Assembly (NCBI GenBank): GCA_963712815.1 | Contig: CAVQJL010000012.1 | Location: 930,001-994,000 of the forward strand | DNA: 64,000 bases | Direction of reading: 5' to 3' | Source: RPQJ01 sp963712815 | Lineage (GTDB): Bacteria > Pseudomonadota > Gammaproteobacteria > Steroidobacterales > Steroidobacteraceae | Shown here: positions 25,577 through 34,001 of the stretch, piece after piece | Position numbering within the stretch: the stretch's first letter is position 1 | Layout of the letters: each line of letters starts with the position of its first letter | Made by a program: the position numbers and the translations under genes | Notes under the pieces: model-generated | What the model was told of the DNA's origin: nothing | What the model saw: the letters and a program-made list of their open reading frames with translations, nothing else | The model's database searches: none

Positions 25577-26806
25577 TCAGCCCGGCCAGCGACGGAACAC
25601 CAGCGACGTGTTGACCCCGCCGAACGCAAAGTTGTTGTTCATCGCGAACTCCATCTCGAGTCCGCGGCCATCGCCCGTGATGTAGTCGAGCTCCCCACAC
25701 CGCGGGTCCACGTTCTCGAGGTTCACCGTCGGCGCGAACCAGCCGCTGCGCATCATTTCGATCGTGAACATGGACTCGAGCGCGCCGCAGGCGCCGAGCG
25801 TGTGCCCGAGGTAGCTCTTCTGCGAGCTGAGCGGCATGCGCGGGCCGAACAGCGCCGACGTGGCGCGCGTCTCGGCGATGTCGCCCTGCTCGGTGGCCGT
25901 GCCATGTCCGTTCACGTAGCCGATCGCGTCCGGCTCGAGCGCCGCGGAGGCGAGCGCGAGTTCCATCACGATGCGCATCGTCTCCTCCTCGGGGCGGGTG
26001 ACGTGCGTGCCGTCCGAGTTGGTCGCGAAGCCGACGACCTCGGCGTAGATGCGCGCTCCACGGGCCTGCGCGTGGCCAAGCTCCTCGAGCACCAGCATGC
26101 CGCCGCCCTCGCCGATCACGAGGCCGTCGCGATCGCGGTCGTAGGGACGCGGCGTCGAGCCCGGGTCGTCGTTGCGGCGACTCGTGGCGTACAGCATGTC
26201 GAAGGCCATCGCCTCGCTCGGGCAGAGTTCCTCGGCGCCGCCGCCGAGCATCACGTCCTGGTATCCGTGCTTGATCGCCTCGTAGGCGAAGCCGACGCCC
26301 TGGCTGCCGGACGTGCAGGCCGTCGAGGTGGGAATGATCCGTCCGCGCAGGCCGAAGAAGATGCCGACGTTGGCGCCGGTCGTGTGCGGCATCATGCGCA
26401 CGTACGAGTTGGCGTTGAGGCCGGGCGCATCGCCGCTGAGCAGCATCTGGGCGAAGTCGCTGATGTCCGGGGTGCTGCCGATGGACGAGCCACAGGCCAC
26501 GCCGACGCGACCCGAGCGCAGCAACGGGTCGCCGAGCAGGCCGGCATCCTCGAGCGCGATCTCGGCCGCGCGCACGGCAAGCTGCGACACGCGGCCCATG
26601 CTGCGCAGCTGCTTGCGGCTCCAGTGCGCCGGCGCCTCGAAGTCGGGGATGGGGGCTGCCAGCCGCGTGTTGAGGTCCTTGTAGACGTCCCACCCGGGCA
26701 TGTGCCGGACAGTGTTTCGGCCACGGCGCAGTCCGGTCTCGATCGCGGGCCAGTCGGATCCCAGCGCGCAGAGGCCGGCCATGCCGGTGACCACCACGCG
26801 GCGCAT
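25577..26806 (-). CDS. apeR: Beta-ketoacyl-ACP synthase (FabF/ApeR-like)
   Basis: This 409-residue ketosynthase has its catalytic residues visible in TSTACTSGSQGV (Cys), VNGHGTATEQGD (His) and SYLGHTLGACGALE (His). The N-terminus is MRRVVVTGMAGLCALG. In characterised aryl polyene systems ApeR is the second ketosynthase and acts in initiation. The stop of the ketoreductase gene and the ATG of this one share a base (TGATG). It is the last gene of the minus-strand operon that begins at 30992. Confidence 0.9.
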   Translation of the reverse strand: MRRVVVTGMAGLCALGSDWPAIETGLRRGRNTVRHMPGWDVYKDLNTRLAAPIPDFEAPAHWSRKQLRSMGRVSQLAVRAAEIALEDAGLLGDPLLRSGRVGVACGSSIGSTPDISDFAQMLLSGDAPGLNANSYVRMMPHTTGANVGIFFGLRGRIIPTSTACTSGSQGVGFAYEAIKHGYQDVMLGGGAEELCPSEAMAFDMLYATSRRNDDPGSTPRPYDRDRDGLVIGEGGGMLVLEELGHAQARGARIYAEVVGFATNSDGTHVTRPEEETMRIVMELALASAALEPDAIGYVNGHGTATEQGDIAETRATSALFGPRMPLSSQKSYLGHTLGACGALESMFTIEMMRSGWFAPTVNLENVDPRCGELDYITGDGRGLEMEFAMNNNFAFGGVNTSLVFRRWPG

Positions 26807-27540
26807 CAGCACAGGCCTCCGTTGACGGCGATCACCTGCCGCGTCACGTACGCCGCGTCCGGCGACATCAGGAAGGCGACGACCGCCGCCACTTCCTCGA
26901 CCGTGCCCATGCGTTGCGCGGGCACGGCCTTCAGGATCTCCTCGATCGGCGCGTGCTCCGCGGTCAGATCGGTCTCGATCAATCCGGGCGCGACGCAGTT
27001 GACCGTGATCGCGCGCTTCGCCAGCTCGACCGCGAGCGCCTTCGTCGCGCCGATCACGCCCGCCTTCGCGGCGCTGTAGTTCACTTGCCCGCGGTTGCCC
27101 ACCAGCCCCGACACCGAGGACAGCGTGACGATGCGTCCCGGTGCCCGGCGACGCACCATCGGCATCACCAGCGGCTGCAGCACGTTGTAGAAGGAGTCGA
27201 GGTTCGCGCGGATGACGGTGTCCCAGGCCTCGCCGCTCATGGCCGGAAACGCGGTGTCGTGCGCGAGACCGGCGTTGCACACGACGCCGTAGCAGGCGCC
27301 GTGCGCGGCGACGTCGGCCTCGAGCAGCTCGGCGCAGCGCGCACGGTCGGCCACGTCGAACTGCAGGCAGCGCGCGCCACGGCCCAGCGCCCGGACCTCG
27401 GCGGCCACGGCCTCCGCCTCGGCGAGCCGGGTGCGGCAGTGCACCACGACGTCGTAGCCATCACGCGCGAGGCGCAGCGCGATGCCGCGACCGATGCCGC
27501 GACTCGAGCCCGTCACCAGTACCGTCCGTCCGTCAGTCAT
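26806..27540 (-). CDS. apeQ: 3-oxoacyl-ACP reductase (FabG/ApeQ-like)
   Basis: This 244-residue short-chain dehydrogenase reduces the beta-keto group with NADPH. Motifs are TGSSRGIGRGIA (cofactor), NAGL, the catalytic Ser in TLSSVSGLVGN, and YSAAKAG with Tyr and Lys. It is flanked by dehydratase and ketosynthase genes with overlapping ends, so it belongs to the polyene core. Confidence 0.92.
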   Translation of the reverse strand: MTDGRTVLVTGSSRGIGRGIALRLARDGYDVVVHCRTRLAEAEAVAAEVRALGRGARCLQFDVADRARCAELLEADVAAHGACYGVVCNAGLAHDTAFPAMSGEAWDTVIRANLDSFYNVLQPLVMPMVRRRAPGRIVTLSSVSGLVGNRGQVNYSAAKAGVIGATKALAVELAKRAITVNCVAPGLIETDLTAEHAPIEEILKAVPAQRMGTVEEVAAVVAFLMSPDAAYVTRQVIAVNGGLC

Positions 27541-28006
27541 CGCGAGCGCACTCCCGATCGAGGAACGAGTCGTCCGCCGGCTGGAAGACGGTCAACGTCC
27601 CCGACGCGACGACCTGGCCGCCCGTTCGAATGATGCCGTCGAACACCGCACGCCCCTCCTCGTCCTCCGACGATTCGACCACCTCGACGTCGAGTTGCTC
27701 GCCCGGACGAAACTCCCCCGCGGTCGCCGTGTAGCCGCGTACGCCGAGCAGCAGGCCGATCCCGGCGGCGCGTCCGTTCGCTTGCAGCGAACGGTAGCCG
27801 GACAGCGCGGCGATCGCCTCGGCCATGATCTCGGGTCCGACCCAGCCCGGCAGGCTGCCCGACCCGTCACTGAACGCCGTTCCGGGGCGAACGACGAGGC
27901 GGGCGGTGAGCCGGTCGGCTTCGGCCCCTGTGATCACGTCGAGCAGCACTGCGTCGTGGCGATGCGGCAGCAGCTCGGCAGGCCGCGGCAACGAGGCGTG
28001 GCTCAC
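27533..28006 (-). CDS. Hotdog 3-hydroxyacyl-ACP dehydratase (ApeP-like), second copy
   Basis: This 157-residue hotdog protein opens with LLPHRHDAVLLDVI, the ApeP-type motif. It continues with GPEIMAEAIAALSGYRS, LLLGVRGYTAT and GEQLDVEVVE. GTG 28006 overlaps the thioesterase stop by three bases, and its own end overlaps the ketoreductase start by eight, so this is a tightly coupled operon. It is the second ApeP-type protein of the cluster, the other being 15548-15982. Confidence 0.86.
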   Translation of the reverse strand: MSHASLPRPAELLPHRHDAVLLDVITGAEADRLTARLVVRPGTAFSDGSGSLPGWVGPEIMAEAIAALSGYRSLQANGRAAGIGLLLGVRGYTATAGEFRPGEQLDVEVVESSEDEEGRAVFDGIIRTGGQVVASGTLTVFQPADDSFLDRECARDD

Positions 28007-28440
28007 GCGGCCTCTCCTTCCAGCGCAGCGCGCACGGCCGCGAGGAAATCCGGCGGACTCGCGAACTGCAGCGCCCCGCTGCCGCCGTCCACCGCCACCT
28101 GCACGGTGCGGGCCCGCAGGATGCGCACGCCGTCGGCTGGACGGGAGATCAGGTAGTTGATGCCGATGCGGTTCTCCCACTCCGTCAGCGAGGCGCGCAC
28201 GCGCAGCCGCTCGCCGAAGTGCGCCGTGCCCACGTACCGCGTGTGCAGATCGACGATGGGCCAGGCGAAGCCCGAATCGATCATGCGCTGCAGGCCGTAG
28301 CCGAGGTGGTCCATCAGCGCCCAGCGCGCGTTCTCGAGATAGCGGACGTAGTGGCCGTGCCAGACCACGCCCACCATGTCGACGTCGTGGAAGGCGACGT
28401 CCACGTCCAGGTCGATGTACAGCTGGCCCTGGGATCTCAT
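28003..28440 (-). CDS. Acyl-ACP/CoA thioesterase (4HBT hotdog, ApeK-like)
   Basis: The 145-residue 4-hydroxybenzoyl-CoA-thioesterase-family protein has the Asp-containing motif DVDMVGVVWHGHYVRYLENAR near residue 20. It also has an IGINYLISRPADG strand. ApeK-type thioesterases in aryl polyene clusters release or edit ACP-bound chains. It overlaps the glycosyltransferase and the ApeP-like gene at either end. The start ATG 28440 gives a natural N-terminus (MRSQGQLYIDLDVDV). Confidence 0.86.
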   Translation of the reverse strand: MRSQGQLYIDLDVDVAFHDVDMVGVVWHGHYVRYLENARWALMDHLGYGLQRMIDSGFAWPIVDLHTRYVGTAHFGERLRVRASLTEWENRIGINYLISRPADGVRILRARTVQVAVDGGSGALQFASPPDFLAAVRAALEGEAA

Positions 28441-29204
28441 GGGGACGCGCCGGACCGTGCCGTGGTGGCCGGACGCGAGCGCCGCGCCAGCAGTCGCGGC
28501 GACCGGCGCAGCATGCCCGCGAACATGCGCAGGTGCATCAGCGTGATCAGCCAGTTGTCGCGCACCAGGCGGAAGTGCGAGACGCCGTCGGCCGGATAGC
28601 TCACGCACGTCGACAGCCAGTGCATCGGCACGCCGTGCCAGTGAAGGCGAACCAGCGTCTCGATGTCGAAGTCCATGCGCCGCCCGGGCGGCTCCGCGGC
28701 GAGGACCGGGACCACGACCTCGAGGGGATAGACGCGCAGGCCGCACATCGAGTCTCGGATCTCGAGCGACAGCGTGTTGAGCCACACCATCGCGTGCGTC
28801 AGGTAACGCAGGACCAGGCGATGACGCGGGATGGAAGCGTCGAACACCGGCTGCCCGCAGACCAGCGCCCCGGGATCGGCGAGCGCGGTGGCGACGAACC
28901 TCGGTATGTCGGACGGATCGTGCTGGCCGTCGGCGTCCATCTGCAGCACGTGGCTGAAGCCCGCCTCCGCGGCGGCGGCAAATCCCGCCATCACGGCACC
29001 ACCCTTCCCCTGGTTGACGGGCAGGCGCACCAGTCGCACCTGCGGATCCACCGTTGCGAGGCGGTCCAGCTCCGCCGCGCACGCCGGCCCCGAGCCGTCG
29101 TCGACGAGGATCACCGGCAGGCCGTGGGCGCGCAGGCCGGCGACCGTGCCGGCGATCGCGTGCTCGTGGTCGTAGACGGGCACGACGGCGCAGACGCTAG
29201 GCAT
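28437..29204 (-). CDS. Family 2 glycosyltransferase of the aryl polyene cluster
   Basis: The 255-residue GT-A protein has VVPVYDHEHAIAGTV at the N-terminus, VDDGSG for the nucleotide, the metal-binding DxD in LQMDADGQHDPSD, and a C-terminal amphipathic/hydrophobic part (LITLMHLRMFAGML) that may attach to the inner membrane. Homologues in aryl polyene clusters are thought to glycosylate the lipid anchor or polyene head. It overlaps both neighbours by a few bases. Confidence 0.85.
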   Translation of the reverse strand: MPSVCAVVPVYDHEHAIAGTVAGLRAHGLPVILVDDGSGPACAAELDRLATVDPQVRLVRLPVNQGKGGAVMAGFAAAAEAGFSHVLQMDADGQHDPSDIPRFVATALADPGALVCGQPVFDASIPRHRLVLRYLTHAMVWLNTLSLEIRDSMCGLRVYPLEVVVPVLAAEPPGRRMDFDIETLVRLHWHGVPMHWLSTCVSYPADGVSHFRLVRDNWLITLMHLRMFAGMLRRSPRLLARRSRPATTARSGASP

Positions 29205-29889
29205 GCGCGTCCCCGAACTGAACGCGGCCGCCGGAGACGGCCGTCGATCCCAGCGAATACTCGAAGTGCAGCTGCCGGCTCAGGTCGTGGCCGTCGAGGC
29301 GCAGGCCGAGGTTCATTCCGGGCTGCAGGACGCGCCGGAACTTCGCACCGCTGATCCCGGCGAATGTCCCGTTCACCACGCCCTGTGCCCGAGCGATGTC
29401 CACGGCCCAGCCGATCTGGACGACGCCCGGGACGATCGGCCGCGACGGGAAGTGGCCGCGCAGCACCGGCAATTCGTACGGCACCCGCACGCGGCAGGTG
29501 AGCGATGGTCGCTGGGCATCGCGGATGAGGTCGCTGACGATCGGTACGGTCCGGGAAGCGTCGACCTTGGCCTCGTCCTCTCGCCCGGCAAGTGGCAGCG
29601 CGTCCACCAGCCACAGGTCGAATGCCGGCGCCGGACGTTGCCCCGTGCCGCTGAGGAAGGGCTCCCACGCAGCGACGAGTCGCTGCTTGCCGCCGAATCG
29701 CAAGGCGCGCACGCCCTCGGCGCTGGGCACCACGAATGCGGTGGGCCGCTCCGACTTCGCGTCTCGGCGCACGTCTGCTGCCGCGAGGAACAGCCGGGCC
29801 TCCCGCACCCACGGGTGCGCACGCAGTCGGCTCGCCAGGTCCTCCAGCCGGCGCTCAGGAGATTCCAGGGCTGGGGACCCGGGTCTCAC
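29197..29889 (-). CDS. Adenylation-enzyme C-terminal-domain remnant fused to an ApeI-like hotdog dehydratase
   Basis: This 230-residue protein has two unlike parts. Residues 10-125 read like the small C-terminal domain of an ANL ligase: ERRLEDLASRLRAHPWVREA, TAFVVPSAEGVRAL, and LWLVDALPLAGREDEAKVD. The last stands where ligases have the catalytic lysine segment. Residues 130-230 are a FabA/FabZ hotdog with LRGHFPSRPIVPGVVQIGW. No adenylation N-terminal domain is present here. In related clusters the ligase, or its end, and the dehydratase are fused, so this is either an evolutionary leftover or a docking domain for the separate ligase at 23440-24792. GTG 29889 overlaps the ACP stop. Confidence 0.78.
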   Translation of the reverse strand: MRPGSPALESPERRLEDLASRLRAHPWVREARLFLAAADVRRDAKSERPTAFVVPSAEGVRALRFGGKQRLVAAWEPFLSGTGQRPAPAFDLWLVDALPLAGREDEAKVDASRTVPIVSDLIRDAQRPSLTCRVRVPYELPVLRGHFPSRPIVPGVVQIGWAVDIARAQGVVNGTFAGISGAKFRRVLQPGMNLGLRLDGHDLSRQLHFEYSLGSTAVSGGRVQFGDAHA

Positions 29890-30134
29890 GCCTGCACGAG
29901 CGTGCAGACCGCGTCGACGAGGTCGCCGACGGTCCGAACGGTGCGGAAGCTCTCGGCCGAGATCTTCCGGCCGGTCTGGCGACGCAGTCGGTCGATGAGG
30001 TCGACCGCGTCGATGCTGTCAATCTCGAGGTCCTCGTTGAGCCTGGCGTCGGGGGTGATGCGGCCCGGATCGATCTCGAACAGCTCGACCAGCGCAGCCG
30101 TGACGTGCTCGGTGACTTCTTCCTTGCTCTGCAT
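29886..30134 (-). CDS. Acyl carrier protein 2 of the aryl polyene cluster
   Basis: This 82-residue ACP has the modification site DLEIDSIDAVDLIDRL, the Ser being the phosphopantetheine attachment, and a C-terminal helix ending CTLVQA. It starts at ATG 30134 (MQSKEEV) after GGGGTCCT; a GTG at 30161 would add nine residues. It is the second gene of the minus-strand core operon and probably the ApeE-type partner to the ACP at 20717-20989. Confidence 0.9.
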   Translation of the reverse strand: MQSKEEVTEHVTAALVELFEIDPGRITPDARLNEDLEIDSIDAVDLIDRLRRQTGRKISAESFRTVRTVGDLVDAVCTLVQA

Positions 30135-30206
30135 AGGACCCCGCTCGCCCGGCTCGATCACGGTTGTGGGCAGTGCGGATCGTCCGCCTCCCTCACTCGG
30201 CCGGTG

Positions 30207-30992
30207 TCATTGCGCCGCATTATACCCAGCTGCCCGCCCAAGCCTGGCTTCGTAATGCGACAGCAGCCACGCATTGAGCTCGCGGGACGCCCTGGGCGGC
30301 GGCGCGCGCCGATACGGTTCGAGGTCGATGTCCTCGCCCACGACGAAGTCGAGCTGCGGCGGGCGTGGCGGCACCCGGTACCACGGCTGGGCCTTGTGCA
30401 GAAGGGGCTGATCGACCCGGATGTAGACCGGGGTGAGCACGGCCGCGGCCTGGACCGCGATGCTGGCCACGCCACGGTGGAAGTGCAGGGGCTCGCCCGG
30501 GCGCGTCCGGGTACCCTCCGGGAACATCACCAGGCAGTCCCCGGCGCGCAGGGCCGCAGTCGCCTGCTCGATCATGAGGTCCGTGGGAAAGTTGCTGGTA
30601 TAACCCGCGGCACTGACCACCCAGCGGGTGAACGGGTTGGCGAACAGCGCCGCCTTCACGACGCAGGCTGGCGAGGGCGTGAAGGCGACGATGAAGACGA
30701 CGTCGATCAGTGTCGGGTGGTTGGCGATGATCAGCTGGCCCGGGCGCCCGAGGCGCTCGCGACCCTCGAACCGGTAGCGGAGCCCGCGCAGTCCGCTCAT
30801 AACGGCCACGAACATCCGGAAGGATTTCTGGACCAGGCGGCGCGTGCGGATGCGGCGCCCCGTCGGCCCGCCGGGCAGCAGCAGTAACATCGGCAGAACC
30901 AGCAGGCCGAGGACGAGCCCACCGATGCCGAACAGTACGAAGCAGGTTCCGGTGACGAAGACACGCCACAGATACGTTTGCCTCGCTCCCAT
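30207..30992 (-). CDS. 1-acyl-glycerol-3-phosphate acyltransferase-like protein (PlsC fold)
   Basis: This 261-residue membrane acyltransferase has a hydrophobic N-terminal pair of spans (VFVTGTCFVLFGIGGLVLGLL). The catalytic HX4D is in IIANHPTLIDVVF, and the substrate motif FPEGTRTRPGE and a downstream VYIRVDQP segment follow. It leads the minus-strand operon of the pigment core. With the LpxL-like protein at 11696-12652 it is one of two acyltransferases that could join the polyene to its lipid anchor. Confidence 0.87.
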   Translation of the reverse strand: MGARQTYLWRVFVTGTCFVLFGIGGLVLGLLVLPMLLLLPGGPTGRRIRTRRLVQKSFRMFVAVMSGLRGLRYRFEGRERLGRPGQLIIANHPTLIDVVFIVAFTPSPACVVKAALFANPFTRWVVSAAGYTSNFPTDLMIEQATAALRAGDCLVMFPEGTRTRPGEPLHFHRGVASIAVQAAAVLTPVYIRVDQPLLHKAQPWYRVPPRPPQLDFVVGEDIDLEPYRRAPPPRASRELNAWLLSHYEARLGRAAGYNAAQ

Positions 30993-31097
30993 GTCGCCCG
31001 GGTGCTCCGTCAATGCCGTCGGCTCCTGTCGTCTCGCGACAGGCCACGATGAAGTGCACCGTCCAGCGATGCAAGCGGCCGCTGACGCCGGCAGCGG

Positions 31098-31784
31098 ATG
31101 ATGCCTCGAGCCTTCGCTGCCGCCGCGGAAGTCTGGCTTGCGACGCCGGCCGCAGCCCGTGCATTCGACCCGTCGAAACTCGGAGCCGCTGACCGGGCCA
31201 AATGGGACGCCCTGCACACGACTCGACGCCGGGAAGACTGGGCGTCGAGCCGGGCCCTGCAGGCGGCCGCGCCCGTGTCTGCCGGTGACGCCAGCAGCCT
31301 GTCCCACAGCCGCGGGTTCGCCGCGCTCTTGCGCGCACCGCGGCAAGTCGAGGTCGGCGTCGACGTCGAGTGGCTGTCGGCGCGCGACTTCCTGAGCATG
31401 GCCCGCACGGCTTACTCGCCGGCCGAGGCCGACGAACTCGAATCACTCCGGGATCCGACCGAGCTACGCGCGCGGTTCTACGAGTCCTGGACCCTGAAGG
31501 AGGCTTTCGCCAAGGCCCTGCGCCTGCCCCTCGCCGACGCCCTGGGCCAGTGCTGCTTCGGCGTCGCGCACGAATCCGTGACGGCGCGGGTCCCGACGAC
31601 ACGATCGTGGTCGGCGACGGTGTTCGCCCCGCGGCCGCAGTTGCGAGTCGCCGTCGTCATGGTCGCCGACGACAGCGCCGCCCTGCCGCGCGAACTGCGC
31701 ACGTTGGAGTGGCCACCCACCCTCGCCGTGGCATGGCCCGTCGTCCGAAGCCTCGTCAGCGGCGCCGCTGCGGCGACATGCTAG
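31098..31784 (+). CDS. 4'-phosphopantetheinyl transferase (Sfp family)
   Basis: This 228-residue protein has the magnesium and CoA motifs of Sfp-type transferases, EVGVDVEWL near residue 90 and ARFYESWTLKEAFAKAL near residue 130. It would convert the two apo-ACPs of the cluster to their active forms. It lies divergent from the core operon, and the start is ATG 31098, directly preceded by the pigment-acyltransferase promoter region. The C-terminal 60 residues are less conserved, as usual. Confidence 0.85.
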   Translation: MMPRAFAAAAEVWLATPAAARAFDPSKLGAADRAKWDALHTTRRREDWASSRALQAAAPVSAGDASSLSHSRGFAALLRAPRQVEVGVDVEWLSARDFLSMARTAYSPAEADELESLRDPTELRARFYESWTLKEAFAKALRLPLADALGQCCFGVAHESVTARVPTTRSWSATVFAPRPQLRVAVVMVADDSAALPRELRTLEWPPTLAVAWPVVRSLVSGAAAATC

Positions 31785-31803
31785 CCTCCGGGGCCCAACG
31801 CCC

Positions 31804-32565
31804 ATGAACACTCCCGCGGCAGTGCCGATCCGAAAGCCCGTGCGCACGGGGACCCTGCTGCTCATGGGAGCGTCATACCCGGTGCTTGCCCATGTCGCCG
31901 CGCTGACCGGCCGACCCGCGCTGATCGCCGCGAGCCTCGGCCTGCTGATCTTGCTGGTGCTGATGCCCGCGTTGCTGAACGGACGACCGCTGGCCTGGAT
32001 GATCCTCGCGATCGCGACGTACGGCGTGTACGTCGCCGTGGCGTCGGGAAAGGCGGTGTCCCTGCTGATGCTGCCCCCGGTGCTCCTGAACGGCTTCATG
32101 GCATGGCTGTTCGGACGCACACTTCGGGCAGGGCAGATGCCGCTCATCGAGCGGGCGGCCCGCGCCATGCGCGGACCCGGGGCAGTCCTGGCGCCCGAGG
32201 TCGTTGCGTACGCACGGGGCGTCACGCAGGCCTGGACCGCGCTGTTCGTCGTGCTGGCGGTCGTGAACCTCGGCTTGGCGGCGCTCGCCCGCCCCGGGGG
32301 CCTGCTGCTCGCCGCAGGCTTCGAACCCGGGGTCTCGGTCCCGCTCGGCGCCTGGTCGCTGTTCGCCAATGTGCTCAGCTACCTGTTCATCGGCGCGCTG
32401 TTCGCGATCGAGTTCATCGTGCGCGGCCGCCGCTTTCCTCACCAGCCCTACAGCGGGCTGGTCGATTTCGCGCGTCGGCTGGCGGCGCAAGGCCACTTGT
32501 TCCGGCCCGGGGCAAGCCGCCGCGGTCCCGGCACCGAGCTTGGACCGAAGGGACCCGGCGGTTAG
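31804..32565 (+). CDS. Polytopic membrane protein of the COG4648 type, found in aryl polyene clusters
   Basis: This is a 253-residue protein with about six hydrophobic spans (residues 20-38, 42-60, 64-82, 85-97, 140-160 and 178-200). A positively charged loop in the middle carries RAGQMPLIERAARAMRG, a recognisable element of this family. The closing FIVRGRRFPHQPYSGLVDFARRL segment is also characteristic. Homologues sit in E. coli-type aryl polyene clusters but their function is unknown; several database entries carry a misleading DNA-gyrase name. It follows the PPTase by 19 bases. Confidence 0.75.
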   Translation: MNTPAAVPIRKPVRTGTLLLMGASYPVLAHVAALTGRPALIAASLGLLILLVLMPALLNGRPLAWMILAIATYGVYVAVASGKAVSLLMLPPVLLNGFMAWLFGRTLRAGQMPLIERAARAMRGPGAVLAPEVVAYARGVTQAWTALFVVLAVVNLGLAALARPGGLLLAAGFEPGVSVPLGAWSLFANVLSYLFIGALFAIEFIVRGRRFPHQPYSGLVDFARRLAAQGHLFRPGASRRGPGTELGPKGPGG

Positions 32566-32577
32566 CATCCCGCGGCC

Positions 32578-33918
32578 ATGCGCATCGCCTTCATATCCGC
32601 CAATCGGGAGAACATGCCGGATGCAGTCATCCCGATCGGGCTGCTGCAGGTGATGGCCGCGGTGCCGGAGCGGCACGAGAAGCTGTTCTGGGACCTGTGC
32701 TTCGAGAGCGATCCCTTCGCCGCGGTCGCGGACAAGCTGCGCGAGCACCAGCCCGATCTCGTGGCGATCGGGCTGCGCAACATCCAGAACATGGACTACA
32801 CGAACATCACCGTGAACCTCGACTACTACCGGCGGCTGATGGCCACGGTGCGCGCGCACTCGGCCGCGCCCGTGGTGCTCGGTGGCGGCGGGTTCTCGGT
32901 CATGCCGCGCGAACTGATGGATGTGCTGGGCGCCGAGTACGGCATCGCCGGGGAAGGCGAACGGGCCTTTGCGGAGCTGCTCGAGCAGCTCGAGCAACCG
33001 TCACCGACCCTCGGGCACATCGAGCGCCTGCACTATCGCGTCGACGGGGTCCTGCGCAGCAACGCCAGCATGCCCGAACCGCTGGACCTGGATGGGCAGC
33101 TGCGGGCCGACCGCAGCGTGCTGCCCGAGCGGTATTACAGCGAGTGCGGGATCGAGTCGCTGCAGACGAAGCGCGGCTGCCCGCTGCACTGCGAGTACTG
33201 CACCTATCCGCTCATCGAGGGCGCCCGCAGCCGCATGCGCGACCCCGCCCGGGTCGCCGATGAGTTCATGCAGATCTGCACGCGCAAGGGTGTCGAGCAC
33301 GTGTTCATCGTGGACAGCGTGTTCAACCTGCCGCCGCGACATGCCAAGGCCGTCTGCCGCGAGCTCGTCGCGCGCGACAACCGCACGCCGTGGACGAGTT
33401 ACGTCAACCCGATCGCGTTCGACGACGAGCTTGCCGGGTTGATGGTTGGCGCCGGGGCCGCGGGGGTGGAGATCGGCTCCGACAGCGGCTGCGACGAGGT
33501 GCTCGACCGACTCCGCAAGGGATTCCGGACCGACAAGATCCGGCGACTCGCACAGATCTGCAGGACCCACGCACTCAAGGACTGTCACTCTTTCATCCTC
33601 GGCACCCGGGGCGAGACGCTGGACGACGTCGATCGGTCGCTCGATTTCGTCGAGGAGCTCGGACCCTTCGCCGCGCTGATGCTGGTCTGGGTCGAGGACC
33701 GCGAGGTGGTCGACGCCGGCACCGAGCGCGATCGACGCGCTTTCCGCGACGCGATCTACGCGCGCCTGGCCGAACGGGCGTCGCGCCAGCCGCGCTGGTC
33801 GGTGCCGAGACTCGGCATCCGCTTCGACCCGCGCAGCTTCGCCGTATTGAGAAAGTTCGGGCTGCGCGGGCCGCTGTGGCAGCACCTGGACCGGGTGCCG
33901 ACCGAGCGGCTCGCTTAG
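32578..33918 (+). CDS. Radical SAM protein with B12-binding-like N-terminal domain
   Basis: The 446-residue protein has a Rossmann-like N-terminal domain of the B12-binding radical SAM class (residues 1-140, with VLGGGGFSVMPRELMDVLG and YGIAGEGERAF). The cluster motif RGCPLHCEYCTYP (CxxxCxxC) and a TIM-barrel segment with HVFIVDSVFNLPP and GVEIGSDSGCDEVLDRLRKG follow. The classical cobalamin DxHxxG motif is not obvious, so B12 use is uncertain. It begins 12 bases after the membrane protein, so it may be the last gene of the pigment unit. Methylation or another tailoring of the pigment or its lipid is possible; no substrate can be named. Confidence 0.82.
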   Translation: MRIAFISANRENMPDAVIPIGLLQVMAAVPERHEKLFWDLCFESDPFAAVADKLREHQPDLVAIGLRNIQNMDYTNITVNLDYYRRLMATVRAHSAAPVVLGGGGFSVMPRELMDVLGAEYGIAGEGERAFAELLEQLEQPSPTLGHIERLHYRVDGVLRSNASMPEPLDLDGQLRADRSVLPERYYSECGIESLQTKRGCPLHCEYCTYPLIEGARSRMRDPARVADEFMQICTRKGVEHVFIVDSVFNLPPRHAKAVCRELVARDNRTPWTSYVNPIAFDDELAGLMVGAGAAGVEIGSDSGCDEVLDRLRKGFRTDKIRRLAQICRTHALKDCHSFILGTRGETLDDVDRSLDFVEELGPFAALMLVWVEDREVVDAGTERDRRAFRDAIYARLAERASRQPRWSVPRLGIRFDPRSFAVLRKFGLRGPLWQHLDRVPTERLA

Positions 33919-34001
33919 CACGCGGCGTCCTCGGGTGCCGTCGGTCCCCGCAGCGACCGAGGGTCGGCCTTCCTGCCCGCTCTCCGCCGGTCGCCGACGG
34001 C

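Noticed and set aside
31804..32565. A DNA gyrase subunit B name that circulates for homologues of this protein.
   Set aside because: The sequence is an integral membrane protein with no ATPase or toprim features.
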